From an uncultured Ilumatobacter sp. (lineage in GTDB: Bacteria > Actinomycetota > Acidimicrobiia > Acidimicrobiales > Ilumatobacteraceae): a stretch of DNA of 56,037 nt. The position numbers and the translations under genes were made by a program. The notes under the pieces were generated by a model. It ran no database searches. It was not told the DNA's origin and worked only from the letters and a program-made list of their open reading frames with translations. Where the stretch lies: positions 1-56,037 of the forward strand of contig CALKNK010000031.1 of assembly GCA_938091165.1 (NCBI GenBank), read 5' to 3'. Positions within the stretch are counted from its first letter, which is position 1, and each line of letters opens with the position of its first letter. This document shows, piece after piece, positions 25,384 to 34,329 of this stretch.

Positions 25384-26409
25384 ATGAAGACATCCAAGAA
25401 GCTGCTGGCAATCCTGCCAGCAATCGCACTCGTCGCTGCATCTTGCGGCGGCTCTGACGACGACAGCAGCAGTGAGGCTCCGGCCGAAACTGAAGCAGCG
25501 CCGGTTGAGACCGATGCACCCGAAGAAGTTGATCAGACTCAGGCCGGTGACCTCACCTTCCACATGATCACTCACTCCGATGACGGCCCATTCTGGTCCG
25601 TGGTGCAGCGTGGCGCCGATGCTGCCGCTGAAGACCTTGGCGTGACGCTGGTTTGGAAGCCGGGAGTCAACGACGCACAGGTGATGGTGCAGGACATTGA
25701 GGCAGCAGTTGCCGAAGGTACTGACGGCATCGCTGCATCGCTGCCCGATCCTGACGCACTCGTCGGACCGCTGCAGGCCGCAGTAGGCGAGGGGATCCCC
25801 GTGATCACCTTGAACTCGGGTGCAAACGACTATCAAGCGATCGGTGCGCTGACGCACGTCGGTCAGTCAGAAGACGTGGCTGGCAACGGTGCCGGTGAGC
25901 GTTTCAACGACGCTGGTGCAACCAAGGTTCTCTGCGCCTTCCAGGAGCAGGGCAACGTTGGCCTCGAAGAACGCTGCAACGGTCTCGCTGAAACGTTCGG
26001 CGGCGAAACCGTGATTGAGTTCATGGGTCTCGACGCAGATACCACCGAGCAGCAGAACACCATCAACGCCTTCTTGGCCGCTGATCCGGACATCGACGGC
26101 GTCCTCGGCGTTGGTCCGGTCATCACGATGTCAGCACTGCGCGCAGCGCAGGACCTCGGTCGCGACCTCACCATTGGTGGGTTCGACATGACGCCGGATC
26201 TCCTCGGCGCAATCGAAGCCGGCGACGTGGCCTTCACGGTTGACCAGCAGCAGTACCTGCAGGGCTACATGCCTGTTCTGCTCATGTACCTCAATGTCAC
26301 CAACCAGAACACTCTGGGTGGCGGCCTGCCGATTCTCACGGGTCCAGGTTTCGTGACAACTGACAACGCAACTGCTGTGATCGAACTGAGTGCAGCAGGT
26401 ACCCGCTGA
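25384..26409 (+). CDS. Sugar/polyol ABC transporter substrate-binding lipoprotein
   Basis: 341 residues. Lipoprotein signal MKTSKKLLA with lipobox VAASC, a Glu/Asp/Ala-rich linker, then a periplasmic-binding type I fold (HSDDGPFWSVVQRGA, PDPDALVGPLQAA, LNSGAND, GVGPVITMSALRAAQ, GGFDMTPDLL, TVDQQQYLQGY) like ribose- and inositol-binding proteins. It captures the substrate outside the cell. AAAGGGGAG upstream of ATG 25384 is a strong ribosome-binding site. It is separated from the permease gene by 169 bp containing a strong hairpin, which may keep its mRNA level above that of the rest. Confidence 0.92.
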   Translation: MKTSKKLLAILPAIALVAASCGGSDDDSSSEAPAETEAAPVETDAPEEVDQTQAGDLTFHMITHSDDGPFWSVVQRGADAAAEDLGVTLVWKPGVNDAQVMVQDIEAAVAEGTDGIAASLPDPDALVGPLQAAVGEGIPVITLNSGANDYQAIGALTHVGQSEDVAGNGAGERFNDAGATKVLCAFQEQGNVGLEERCNGLAETFGGETVIEFMGLDADTTEQQNTINAFLAADPDIDGVLGVGPVITMSALRAAQDLGRDLTIGGFDMTPDLLGAIEAGDVAFTVDQQQYLQGYMPVLLMYLNVTNQNTLGGGLPILTGPGFVTTDNATAVIELSAAGTR

Positions 26410-26465
26410 TCTGATCAGCACAACACGTTCACCACATCATTGATGCGTTGAACGTGACGTGAACA

Positions 26466-26498
26466 GCGGTGGGATTGGAATCGTTCCGGTCCCACCGC
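26466..26498 (+). promoter_or_regulatory. Intercistronic stem-loop between binding-protein and permease genes
   Basis: GCGGTGGGA (26466-26474) pairs with TCCCACCGC (26490-26498); the interior continues with two T-G wobbles, then GGAA/TTCC around a TCG loop, giving a continuous stem of about 15 pairs. No T-tract follows, so it is more likely an mRNA-stabilising or attenuating element than a full terminator, as is common after binding-protein genes of ABC operons. Confidence 0.65.
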
Positions 26499-26578
26499 AG
26501 TCACACCGACCACCCCCCACGCACCCTGATTTCCAACGTGGCCTACGAGCCGCATAACAAGTTCTTGCAAGGGACCCT

Positions 26579-28528
26579 GTGAACGAGTACGACTCACCCG
26601 ACACTGCAACCGAGGCAGCGCCAATCGGTGGGACCTCGACGGATACTGCAGTTGCCGCATCGGCAGCTGGCGGTGACGAGCGCCTCGCCTATCGCTCAGT
26701 GTTCCAGCGGCTATTCGTTCGTCCAGAAGTAGGCGGTCTTATCGGAGCCGCTGGAATCTGGATCTTTTTCTGGGCAGCCTCGGGCACCTTCGGCACCGTC
26801 GGCCAGACGTTCACATGGCTCGACACCGCTGCGACGCTCGGCATCATGGCAGTCGCCGTATCGATGCTGATGATCGGCGGCGAATTCGACCTGTCATCAG
26901 GCGCCATGACCGGCGCGATGGGAATGTTGATCATTTATTTGGTCAAGGAAACGGGCGAACTTGGTGGCCTCGGCTTTCCGATGCTGATCGCTATTCCACT
27001 ATCGCTCGTGGTGGCGCTCTGTATTGGCTACCTCAACGGGTTCATGGTCGAACGAACCGGGCAGCCAAGCTTCATCATCACGCTTGGAACCTTTTTCGCA
27101 CTCATTGGGCTGAAGCTCGGTCTTTCGAAGCGATTCGTCGGCCAAATTCAAATCGGTCGAACCGATGAGGCCAGCGACTTCGATTTCTTTCGACCGATCT
27201 TCGCTGCCGAATGGGCTCGCAATGATCACCCATTCGAGTTGCGTGACTTTTTCTACATCTCAATCTTTGCTGCTGGCATCATCATCGTCCTGCTAGCGGT
27301 CTGCGAACTCTGGTTTCAGCGCGCCGACGAACGCAACCCAATCGGTCTCATCGAGTTCATCGTTGGCCTTGGTCTCGGTATCGCCGCTGCGATTGCGCTT
27401 CACCTCACCGACGGTGTCGGCGTGAACGCCGCAATAGCGGTCGTGATGGCTGTTTCCGTCTTTCTCGGAATGCACGGATGGGTTCGCTGGCGCTACGAGC
27501 CGATCGAAAATCGGGGTTCGGTCGCCTTGGACGAGAGGATGCGCAAGTTCTTAGGACTCGGATTTGGACTCGTCGTGCTTGGCGCTGTCATCGCAGTGCT
27601 GATTGATTCTTCGTCGACCCACGAGTTCTTCTTCCCGTTTACCACCCAGGGCATTCGGGTCATCCTGTTGCTAGCGTTCGGTACTGCGGGCATGACCCTG
27701 ATCGCCATGGCTTCGCAGGCCGCCCTGTCGTCGACTCCGGCCACCAAGGGCGTGGTGACCTCGGTCTTAGCACTCGCAATCGCTGTCGTCGCAGCCCTCA
27801 CTTTTATCGACTCTGAAGCCGCGAAGTTTCGGGCTTCGCTGTTCTCGGTCCTGCTCTTTGGGGCGGTCATCGTCTTCGTATGGGGTTTCGTCGTTTCGCG
27901 ATTCGTGGAACGGCGCGTCAAATCGGCCAGCGCCGACCACCTCGGTGGCCGAATGTTGATCCTCGGAATTGTTTCGATCTTTATCGGACTTGCTTTCCGC
28001 ATGCTGTTCATCACCGAGGCGGAACTGCTTGCCGAGGTCCCCCCAGCCAAGACATCGATTCGCCTCTTCTGGTTCGTCGCATTCACAGCAACAATGATGT
28101 GGATACTGGCCCGAACACGATTTGGAAGCTGGACCTTTGCTGTCGGAGGCAACAAAGAAGCCGCTCGTCAAGTCGGTGTTCCCGCCGCCAGAACAAAAAC
28201 GCAGTTGTTCATGTTGGTCTCCGTTGCTGCGTGGTTCGTCGGTTTGCTCGTCGCGTTCCGGATCAACTCGATTCAGTCAAATGCTGGTGATGGCCAAGAG
28301 TTCTTCTTCATCATTGCCGCAGTGGTTGGTGGCACGTTGCTTACCGGCGGCTACGGAACGGCCTTCGGTGGCGCAATTGGTGCCTGCATCATGTCGATGC
28401 CCTTAGCTGGCATCTCCGCTGCCCGCTGGAACACCGACTGGAGGTTCCTCATTATTGGCGTGATTCTCTTGCTCGCCGTGGTCTCTAATAAGTACCTTCG
28501 CAACCGAGCCGAGGCGATCCACCGATGA
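26579..28528 (+). CDS. RbsC-type sugar ABC transporter permease with large internal membrane insertion
   Basis: 649 residues, about twice the usual RbsC length. The conserved parts are split: residues about 50-190 carry the first half (MIGGEFDLSSGAM, LNGFMVERTGQPSFIITLG) and residues about 495-645 the second (FGSWTFAVGGNKEAARQVGV coupling loop, GDGQEFFFIIAAVVGGT, GYGTAFGGAIGA). Between them, residues about 225-495 add seven or eight hydrophobic segments of no recognised family. Soluble Ala/Thr-rich N-terminus of about 40 residues. GTG start at 26579. It forms the membrane channel with the ATPase encoded 45 bp downstream. Confidence 0.88.
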   Translation: MNEYDSPDTATEAAPIGGTSTDTAVAASAAGGDERLAYRSVFQRLFVRPEVGGLIGAAGIWIFFWAASGTFGTVGQTFTWLDTAATLGIMAVAVSMLMIGGEFDLSSGAMTGAMGMLIIYLVKETGELGGLGFPMLIAIPLSLVVALCIGYLNGFMVERTGQPSFIITLGTFFALIGLKLGLSKRFVGQIQIGRTDEASDFDFFRPIFAAEWARNDHPFELRDFFYISIFAAGIIIVLLAVCELWFQRADERNPIGLIEFIVGLGLGIAAAIALHLTDGVGVNAAIAVVMAVSVFLGMHGWVRWRYEPIENRGSVALDERMRKFLGLGFGLVVLGAVIAVLIDSSSTHEFFFPFTTQGIRVILLLAFGTAGMTLIAMASQAALSSTPATKGVVTSVLALAIAVVAALTFIDSEAAKFRASLFSVLLFGAVIVFVWGFVVSRFVERRVKSASADHLGGRMLILGIVSIFIGLAFRMLFITEAELLAEVPPAKTSIRLFWFVAFTATMMWILARTRFGSWTFAVGGNKEAARQVGVPAARTKTQLFMLVSVAAWFVGLLVAFRINSIQSNAGDGQEFFFIIAAVVGGTLLTGGYGTAFGGAIGACIMSMPLAGISAARWNTDWRFLIIGVILLLAVVSNKYLRNRAEAIHR

Positions 28529-28573
28529 ACTCATTCTCTGACACGGCCCTCGATTTACTTTCGGAGAACCACG

Positions 28574-29365
28574 ATGTCTGATCAGCCGCTCCTTCAACTC
28601 GACAACGTCTCGAAGTTCTACGGCAGCATCACAGCGCTCACCGGCGTCAGTACGTCAGTGGCGGCCGGTGAGGTGACGTGTGTGCTCGGTGATAATGGTG
28701 CCGGTAAGTCAACCTTCATCAAAATCCTTGCTGGTGTCCACCAGCAGACTGAAGGAACCATTCGGCTCGCCGGCGAACAAGTCACTTTTGACTCCCCTCG
28801 TGACGCTCTCGCCAAGGGCATCGCCACGGTGTACCAGGACCTTGCGATGGTCCCAATGATGTCGGTTTGGCGCAACTTTTTCCTTGGATCCGAGCCGACC
28901 AAGGGCATCGGGCCACTGAAGTGGATCGACACGAAAGAGGCGAAGCGGATCGCCAAAGATGAAATGGCCAAGATGGGAATCGACATCCGTGACACTGAAC
29001 AGCCGGTCGGCACGCTCTCGGGCGGAGAACGACAGTCCGTTGCGATCGCCCGCGCTGGATACTTCGGTGCCAAGGTGCTGATTCTCGATGAGCCGACCTC
29101 GGCTCTCGGTGTCAAACAATCAGGCGTAGTGCTCAAACGCATCGTCGAGGCTCGTAACCAAGGTCTGGCCGTGATCTTCATCACTCACAATCCGCGCCAT
29201 GCATACCCCGTAGGTAACCAGTTCCTCATTCTCAATCGGGGTCGATCGATGGGTTCGTTTGGTAAGGACGAGATAGACGTCAACGACCTGACGCGCCTCA
29301 TGTCGGGCGGAGCTGAACTCGATGCACTCGAACACGAACTCCGCGACTCGGGCGCAACAAGTTGA
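28574..29365 (+). CDS. Sugar ABC transporter ATP-binding protein (single domain, RbsA N-half type)
   Basis: 263 residues. Walker A GDNGAGKST, Q-loop VYQDLAM, signature LSGGERQ, Walker B VLILDEPTSALG and switch His in FITHNPRHA are intact. RbsA and related sugar ATPases carry two such domains; this has one, so it probably works as a homodimer with the enlarged permease. Start ATG 28574 follows CGGAGAACC. The stop TGA overlaps the TTG start of the kinase gene. Confidence 0.93.
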   Translation: MSDQPLLQLDNVSKFYGSITALTGVSTSVAAGEVTCVLGDNGAGKSTFIKILAGVHQQTEGTIRLAGEQVTFDSPRDALAKGIATVYQDLAMVPMMSVWRNFFLGSEPTKGIGPLKWIDTKEAKRIAKDEMAKMGIDIRDTEQPVGTLSGGERQSVAIARAGYFGAKVLILDEPTSALGVKQSGVVLKRIVEARNQGLAVIFITHNPRHAYPVGNQFLILNRGRSMGSFGKDEIDVNDLTRLMSGGAELDALEHELRDSGATS

Positions 29366-30351
29366 ACACCTTGGAGCCCTTCGACTTGGAGGACCTCGAG
29401 ATATTGACATTCGGCCGGTCATCAGTGGACATGTATCCCGAGCAACACAATGTTGCCCTGGCCGATGTCTCTACGTTCCGCAAGTCGATTGGCGGTAGTC
29501 CTACTAACGTTGCGGTCGCAGCTGCGCGGCTTGGCCGCAAAGCTGCCGTCATTAATCGGGTTGGGGACGACGCATTTGGTGCCTACGTTCGGCAAGGCCT
29601 CCGCGAATTCGGTGTACACGACAAGTTCATCTCCACTGATCCCGATTTGCTGACTCCGGTCGTGTTCTGCGAGCTGAAGCCGCCCGAGGAGCCATCGATC
29701 TACTTTTATCGGGAACCGCGGGGTCCAGACATGGACATCTCCGTTGCAGACATGCCGATGAGTGCCATCGATTCGGCACCACTATTTTGGCTGGCCGGGT
29801 CCCGGTTCGCTGAAGAGCCCTCCCGATCAGCCGCAGTGGCAGCGCTTGAAGCCCGCAGTCGCAAGCAACACACGGTGATCGATCTTGACTATCGACCCAT
29901 GTTTTGGGATTCGCCGGCACAAGCTGCCGAGTACATTTCGCCGTCAATTGACCACTGCACGGTCGCAGTTGGCAACAAAGATGAATGTGAGATCGCTGTC
30001 GGTACGCGTCTTCCTGACGAAGCCGCGGACCGCATGCTCGAACGTGGCGTGCAGATTGCCATCGTCAAGCAGGGTGGAGATGGGGTGATGGTCGCGACCG
30101 CTGAATCACGCACCGTTGTCGACCCGATCCGGGTTCCTGTCGTGTGCGGGCTCGGTGCTGGCGATGCATTTGGCGGCTCATTGGCTCACGGGCTGCTCGA
30201 GGGCTGGAACCCTGTAGACATCGTGACCCGTGCCAACGCTGCAGGGGCGATTGTTGCTGGTCGCCTGATGTGCTCAGACGAGATGCCAACATCGGCAGAA
30301 ATTGATCACCTGTTGACGACCGGTGAGGTCCCCGATCGAGTGATCCGGTGA
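29362..30351 (+). CDS. iolC: 5-dehydro-2-deoxygluconokinase (PfkB family)
   Basis: 329 residues. PfkB-fold signatures are clear: ILTFGRSSVDMYP at the N-terminus, SIGGSPTNVAVAAARLG and the C-terminal anion-hole and catalytic motif CGLGAGDAFGG. The N-terminal pattern is that of IolC, which phosphorylates 5-dehydro-2-deoxygluconate. TTG start overlapping the ATPase stop (TTGA). Its own stop overlaps the next gene's start. It lacks the C-terminal DUF2090 aldolase extension found on some IolC proteins; separate aldolases lie downstream. Confidence 0.88.
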   Translation: MNTLEPFDLEDLEILTFGRSSVDMYPEQHNVALADVSTFRKSIGGSPTNVAVAAARLGRKAAVINRVGDDAFGAYVRQGLREFGVHDKFISTDPDLLTPVVFCELKPPEEPSIYFYREPRGPDMDISVADMPMSAIDSAPLFWLAGSRFAEEPSRSAAVAALEARSRKQHTVIDLDYRPMFWDSPAQAAEYISPSIDHCTVAVGNKDECEIAVGTRLPDEAADRMLERGVQIAIVKQGGDGVMVATAESRTVVDPIRVPVVCGLGAGDAFGGSLAHGLLEGWNPVDIVTRANAAGAIVAGRLMCSDEMPTSAEIDHLLTTGEVPDRVIR

Positions 30352-31253
30352 TCATCACCGACGAGGCATGGAGAAGCCTGCTCGAGACTCGCGCAACTGC
30401 TCCCGGCGCAATCGCAACAGCACTTGCTGCGCGAACCACCCGTCCGCTACTCGCTGCTGACGGCAATACGTTCATCATTGCGATCGATCACCCCGCCCGC
30501 GGAATGGTCGGGTTAACGGGTCAACCTTTTGTCATGGCCGACCGTCGAGACGTGCTCGAGCGAACGATGACTGCGCTGGCTGACCCGGGCGTCGACGGCG
30601 TCATGGCGACACCCGACATTCTCGATGACCTCGCGCTGCTCGGTGCGCTCGACGGCAAAGTAGCGGTCGGGTCGATTAACCGCAGTGGCCTGCTGGGTTC
30701 AGCCTGGGAACTGGATGACCAATTGACGGGCCATACGGTGCAATCAATCGTCGACCAGGGCCTTGATGGGGCCAAGATGCTGCTCCGAATCGATCTAGAA
30801 GATGAACGCTCACGGCCAACGATCGAAGCCTGCGCCCGCTGGATCACCGAGCTCGCAGCTGCCCAGAAGCTCGCGATGCTCGAACCCCTTCCATACACAA
30901 CAGATACGGACGGGCGCAAGGTGCTCGATCCCGACGAGGACGCACTCGTGAAGTGCGTTGGAATCGCCAACGCACTCGGTGCGAGCTCCGCATACACCTG
31001 GCTAAAGCTTCCCGCAACCGCCCAGATCGAGCGCGTGATGGCGGCAACCTCAATGCCCGGCCTGATTCTCGGCGGAACGCCTGGCCCAAACCCCGAGACA
31101 GCATTTGACGAGTGGCGTCGAGCAATGGATATCCCCAACGTTCGTGGCCTTGTTGTCGGCCGCTCTCTTCTGTATCCCTCCAACGGTGACGTCGCTGAAG
31201 CTGTCGCAACAGCTGCAGCGATCGTCCACCACCATCAACAAGGACCACAATGA
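30348..31253 (+). CDS. Cgl0159-family TIM-barrel aldolase-like protein
   Basis: 301 residues. FIIAIDHPARGM, GVDGVMATPDILDDL, GAKMLLRID, MLEPLPY and the phosphate-binding end LVVGRSLLYP fit the (beta/alpha)8 Cgl0159 family, first seen beside inositol genes of corynebacteria, and related to DeoC/FbaB class I aldolases. By position it could cleave 2-deoxy-5-keto-gluconate 6-phosphate to dihydroxyacetone phosphate and malonate semialdehyde, a job also open to the LacD-like protein further down. Overlaps both neighbours by four bases. Confidence 0.78.
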   Translation: MIITDEAWRSLLETRATAPGAIATALAARTTRPLLAADGNTFIIAIDHPARGMVGLTGQPFVMADRRDVLERTMTALADPGVDGVMATPDILDDLALLGALDGKVAVGSINRSGLLGSAWELDDQLTGHTVQSIVDQGLDGAKMLLRIDLEDERSRPTIEACARWITELAAAQKLAMLEPLPYTTDTDGRKVLDPDEDALVKCVGIANALGASSAYTWLKLPATAQIERVMAATSMPGLILGGTPGPNPETAFDEWRRAMDIPNVRGLVVGRSLLYPSNGDVAEAVATAAAIVHHHQQGPQ

Positions 31254-32416
31254 CCCGCAAGAAGATCGGCGTGGCCGTGATCGGCTTCGGCTGGATGGGC
31301 CAAGCCCACACACGCTCGTACCTCCGCATTCCGACGCTGTTCCCAGAGCGTGACTACGACCCGGAGCTGATCATCATCAGCGACAATTTGCAGGAACGGG
31401 TCGACGAGGCCGTCGAATCGTTCGGCTTCCGTGAGGGAACGACTGATTGGAACGTGGCGGTCAACCACTCCGATGTCGACGTTGTCTGTATCTGCGCCCC
31501 GAACATGTTGCATGAGCCGATCGCCATCGCAGCGGCCGCAGCCGGAAAGCACGTGTTCTGTGAGAAGCCGGTCGGCGGGACGCCCGAGCAGACGGTACGT
31601 ATCGAAGCTGCTTCGCAAGCCGCAGGTGTGATCACTGGCGTCGGATACAACTACCGGTGGGCGCCGCTCGTGCAGTACGCCAAGCAGCTAATCGAAGACG
31701 GAACGCTTGGCGACATCACGAACTACAACGGTCGGTTCTTCACGATGTACGGATCAGACCCGATGGGCCTGCTCTCGTGGCGCTTCCAACTCGACGGGGC
31801 GGGACACGGCGTGTCGTCTGACATCCTCAGCCACTCGATTGATCTAGCGCACATGCTCGTGGGACCGATCGAAAAAGTCGTCGGTACCGGCCACACCTAC
31901 ATTCCTGACCGTCCCATCCCGCAACCCGGTGGCACCCATTACGACCTCGGTTCGCCCGAAGACCCGACTGGTCCGGTGGAGAACGAAGACTACTTCGGGG
32001 CCATTGTCAAGTTCGAGAACGGAGCGCGCGGCACTTTCGAGGCGAGCCGCACCATTGTCGGGCCAGAAAGCCAGTGCGCCTTCGAGATCTATGGAACCAA
32101 GGGTTCGCTCAAGTGGAATCTTGAGACGATGAATCAGCTCCAGCTCAACCTGGTCGGCGACAAGGCTCGCGGATACACCACGGTGTACGCAGGCGACCGG
32201 TACCCGTATCACGGTAACTTTGTGCCCGGTGACGCCAACTCGATCGGCTACGAGGACCTCAAGGTCATCGAAGACTACGAATTTCTGTCGAGCGTCGCCG
32301 CTGGCCGCCAACACCAGCCCGGCTTTGCTGAGGCAATCGACTACGTCAGCGTTCAGGCTGCCCTGTTGCAGAGCTGGAAGTCCGAGCGCTGGGAACCCGT
32401 GCAGCGTCTCGCTTGA
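31250..32416 (+). CDS. Gfo/Idh/MocA-family oxidoreductase (second cyclitol dehydrogenase candidate)
   Basis: 388 residues. Rossmann motif VAVIGFGWMGQAH, VCICAPNMLHE, catalytic-type Lys in FCEKPVGG, GVGYNYRWAP and SDILSHSIDLAHML with the active-site His/Asp region. Distinct from the IolG-type protein two genes downstream and longer than it. Such paralogues in inositol operons handle scyllo- or chiro-inositol or later oxidised intermediates; which one cannot be read here. ATG start overlaps the aldolase stop (ATGA). Confidence 0.88.
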   Translation: MTRKKIGVAVIGFGWMGQAHTRSYLRIPTLFPERDYDPELIIISDNLQERVDEAVESFGFREGTTDWNVAVNHSDVDVVCICAPNMLHEPIAIAAAAAGKHVFCEKPVGGTPEQTVRIEAASQAAGVITGVGYNYRWAPLVQYAKQLIEDGTLGDITNYNGRFFTMYGSDPMGLLSWRFQLDGAGHGVSSDILSHSIDLAHMLVGPIEKVVGTGHTYIPDRPIPQPGGTHYDLGSPEDPTGPVENEDYFGAIVKFENGARGTFEASRTIVGPESQCAFEIYGTKGSLKWNLETMNQLQLNLVGDKARGYTTVYAGDRYPYHGNFVPGDANSIGYEDLKVIEDYEFLSSVAAGRQHQPGFAEAIDYVSVQAALLQSWKSERWEPVQRLA

Positions 32417-32466
32417 ACTCTGGTCGAACACGAATCGAAAACGAATCGAACGAAAGAAGTCACCCA

Positions 32467-34329
32467 ATGGGGACCCAACGATTGACGGTCGCTCAGGCGA
32501 TCGTTGCCCATCTCATCGCTCAAACCACCGAACTTGGTGACGGCAGCACAGCGTCGTTATTTCCAGGGGTCTACGGCATCTTCGGTCACGGCAACGTCAC
32601 CTGCCTTGGGCACGCCCTTGAAGAACGCAAGGACGAACTGCCGACGTGGCGCGGTCAAAACGAGCAGGGCATGGCGCTTGCCGCGACCGCGCACAACAAG
32701 GCGGTTAGGCGCCGGCAAATCATGACGGCGACATCGTCGATCGGGCCCGGCGCGACCAACATGGTCACGGCCGCAGGAGTGGCTCACTCGAATCGCTTGC
32801 CATTGTTGCTGCTCGCAGGTGACACCTTTGCCTCGCGAACTCCGGATCCGGTCTTGCAGCAGGTCGAACACTTTGGGGTGCCGTCGACCACGGTGAATGA
32901 TTCGTTCCGACCGGTCGCTCGTTACTGGGACCGCATCACCATGCCCGACCAGCTGCTCACGTCACTTCCTCAGGCGATCGACACCATGCTCGATCCCGCT
33001 GACTGTGGCCCTGCATTCCTCGGTCTGCCTCAAGATGTGCAAGCCATGGCATTTGACGTGCCTGACGAGTTTGTTGCTGCACAGCATCATTGGATCGTTC
33101 GGGCCCGCCCCGATCGGGGTCAACTCGCAGCAGCGGTCGATGCGCTGCGCAGCGCCAAGCAACCGCTGATCCTCGCTGGCGGTGGTGTCCATTACTCCTT
33201 TGCTGAAGCAGCGCTCCTCGCATTTGCCGAGCGGCATCGCATTCCGGTGGTCGAGACCGTTGCGGGCAAGGCAAGCCTCGTAGCAGCTCACGAACTGAAC
33301 GCGGGACCAATTGGTGTCACAGGTTGCGAATCCGCCAATGCGCTTGCAGCCCAGGCCGATGTGGTGCTTGCAGTCGGAAGCCGCCTAGAAGACTTCACCA
33401 CTGGTTCGTGGACGCTGTTCCAGCACCCGGACGTGACGATCATTGGCCTCAATGCTGCCCGGTTCGACGCCCGCAAGCGGCGTTCCTTGCCACTGGTTGC
33501 TGACGCCCGCGTTGGGCTCGAGGAACTCACTGACGCTCTTGGCGACTGGGTCGTCGATGTGGCATGGACCGAGCGAGCAGCCACAGAGCGGGCCGGCTAC
33601 CACGCGTACGTCGACGAGATTGCTGCGCCAAGCGACGACTCCGTCGCGGCCGGGGAACCCGTGACCTACGCTCAAGTCGTGGGCGCTGTCGACCGCAACA
33701 AGCAACCCGGCGACTATGTGTTGGCGGCTGCCGGTGGATTCCCGGGCGAGGTCAACAACGGGTGGCGCGCGGAGGAGATCAACAGCTTCGACTGTGAATA
33801 CGGCTTCAGTTGTATGGGCTACGAAATTGCCGGTGGCTGGGGCGCCAAGATGGCGATGCCAGACCGCGAAGTCATCGTGTTTGTCGGAGACGGCTCGACA
33901 ATGATGCTCAACTCCGACCTGTACAGCTCGGTCATCGGTGGTCACAAAATGATCGTGATCATCTGCGACAACGGCGGGTACGCGGTCATTAATCGGTTGC
34001 AGATCAACCAGGGGGGTGTGCCGTTCAACAATCTCCTTGATGACTGCAAGGGGCCCAACACCGAGGTCCGAGTCGACTTCGAGATGCTAGCTAAAGCACA
34101 AGGATGCAACGCCGAGACCGTGCACACGGTCACGGAATTGGAGTCGGCGATGGATCGAGCTCGAGCATCTGATCGGACCTACGTGATTGCGCTGCAGACC
34201 CATCGCTACGAATGGACTGAGGGCGGAACGTACTGGGAAGTGGGCGTCCCCGAAGTGTCGAATCGTCCCTCCGTCGTCGCTGCCCACGATGACGTAGCCA
34301 CTGGAAAGCAGGGCCAACGTCGTGCCTGA
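32467..34329 (+). CDS. iolD: 3D-(3,5/4)-trihydroxycyclohexane-1,2-dione hydrolase (ThDP enzyme)
   Basis: 620 residues. Three-domain ThDP-enzyme architecture: Pyr domain (GIFGHGNVTCLGHAL, RGQNEQGMALAA, TATSSIGPGATNM), central domain (PLILAGGGVHYSF) and PP domain with ThDP motif VGDGSTMMLNSDL and CDNGGYAVINRLQ. IolD opens the cyclic dione to 5-deoxy-glucuronate. ATG 32467 is preceded by AAAGAAG at good spacing; an upstream in-frame start at 32413 overlaps the previous stop but adds no similarity. The end overlaps the GTG start of iolG by eight bases. Confidence 0.94.
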   Translation: MGTQRLTVAQAIVAHLIAQTTELGDGSTASLFPGVYGIFGHGNVTCLGHALEERKDELPTWRGQNEQGMALAATAHNKAVRRRQIMTATSSIGPGATNMVTAAGVAHSNRLPLLLLAGDTFASRTPDPVLQQVEHFGVPSTTVNDSFRPVARYWDRITMPDQLLTSLPQAIDTMLDPADCGPAFLGLPQDVQAMAFDVPDEFVAAQHHWIVRARPDRGQLAAAVDALRSAKQPLILAGGGVHYSFAEAALLAFAERHRIPVVETVAGKASLVAAHELNAGPIGVTGCESANALAAQADVVLAVGSRLEDFTTGSWTLFQHPDVTIIGLNAARFDARKRRSLPLVADARVGLEELTDALGDWVVDVAWTERAATERAGYHAYVDEIAAPSDDSVAAGEPVTYAQVVGAVDRNKQPGDYVLAAAGGFPGEVNNGWRAEEINSFDCEYGFSCMGYEIAGGWGAKMAMPDREVIVFVGDGSTMMLNSDLYSSVIGGHKMIVIICDNGGYAVINRLQINQGGVPFNNLLDDCKGPNTEVRVDFEMLAKAQGCNAETVHTVTELESAMDRARASDRTYVIALQTHRYEWTEGGTYWEVGVPEVSNRPSVVAAHDDVATGKQGQRRA

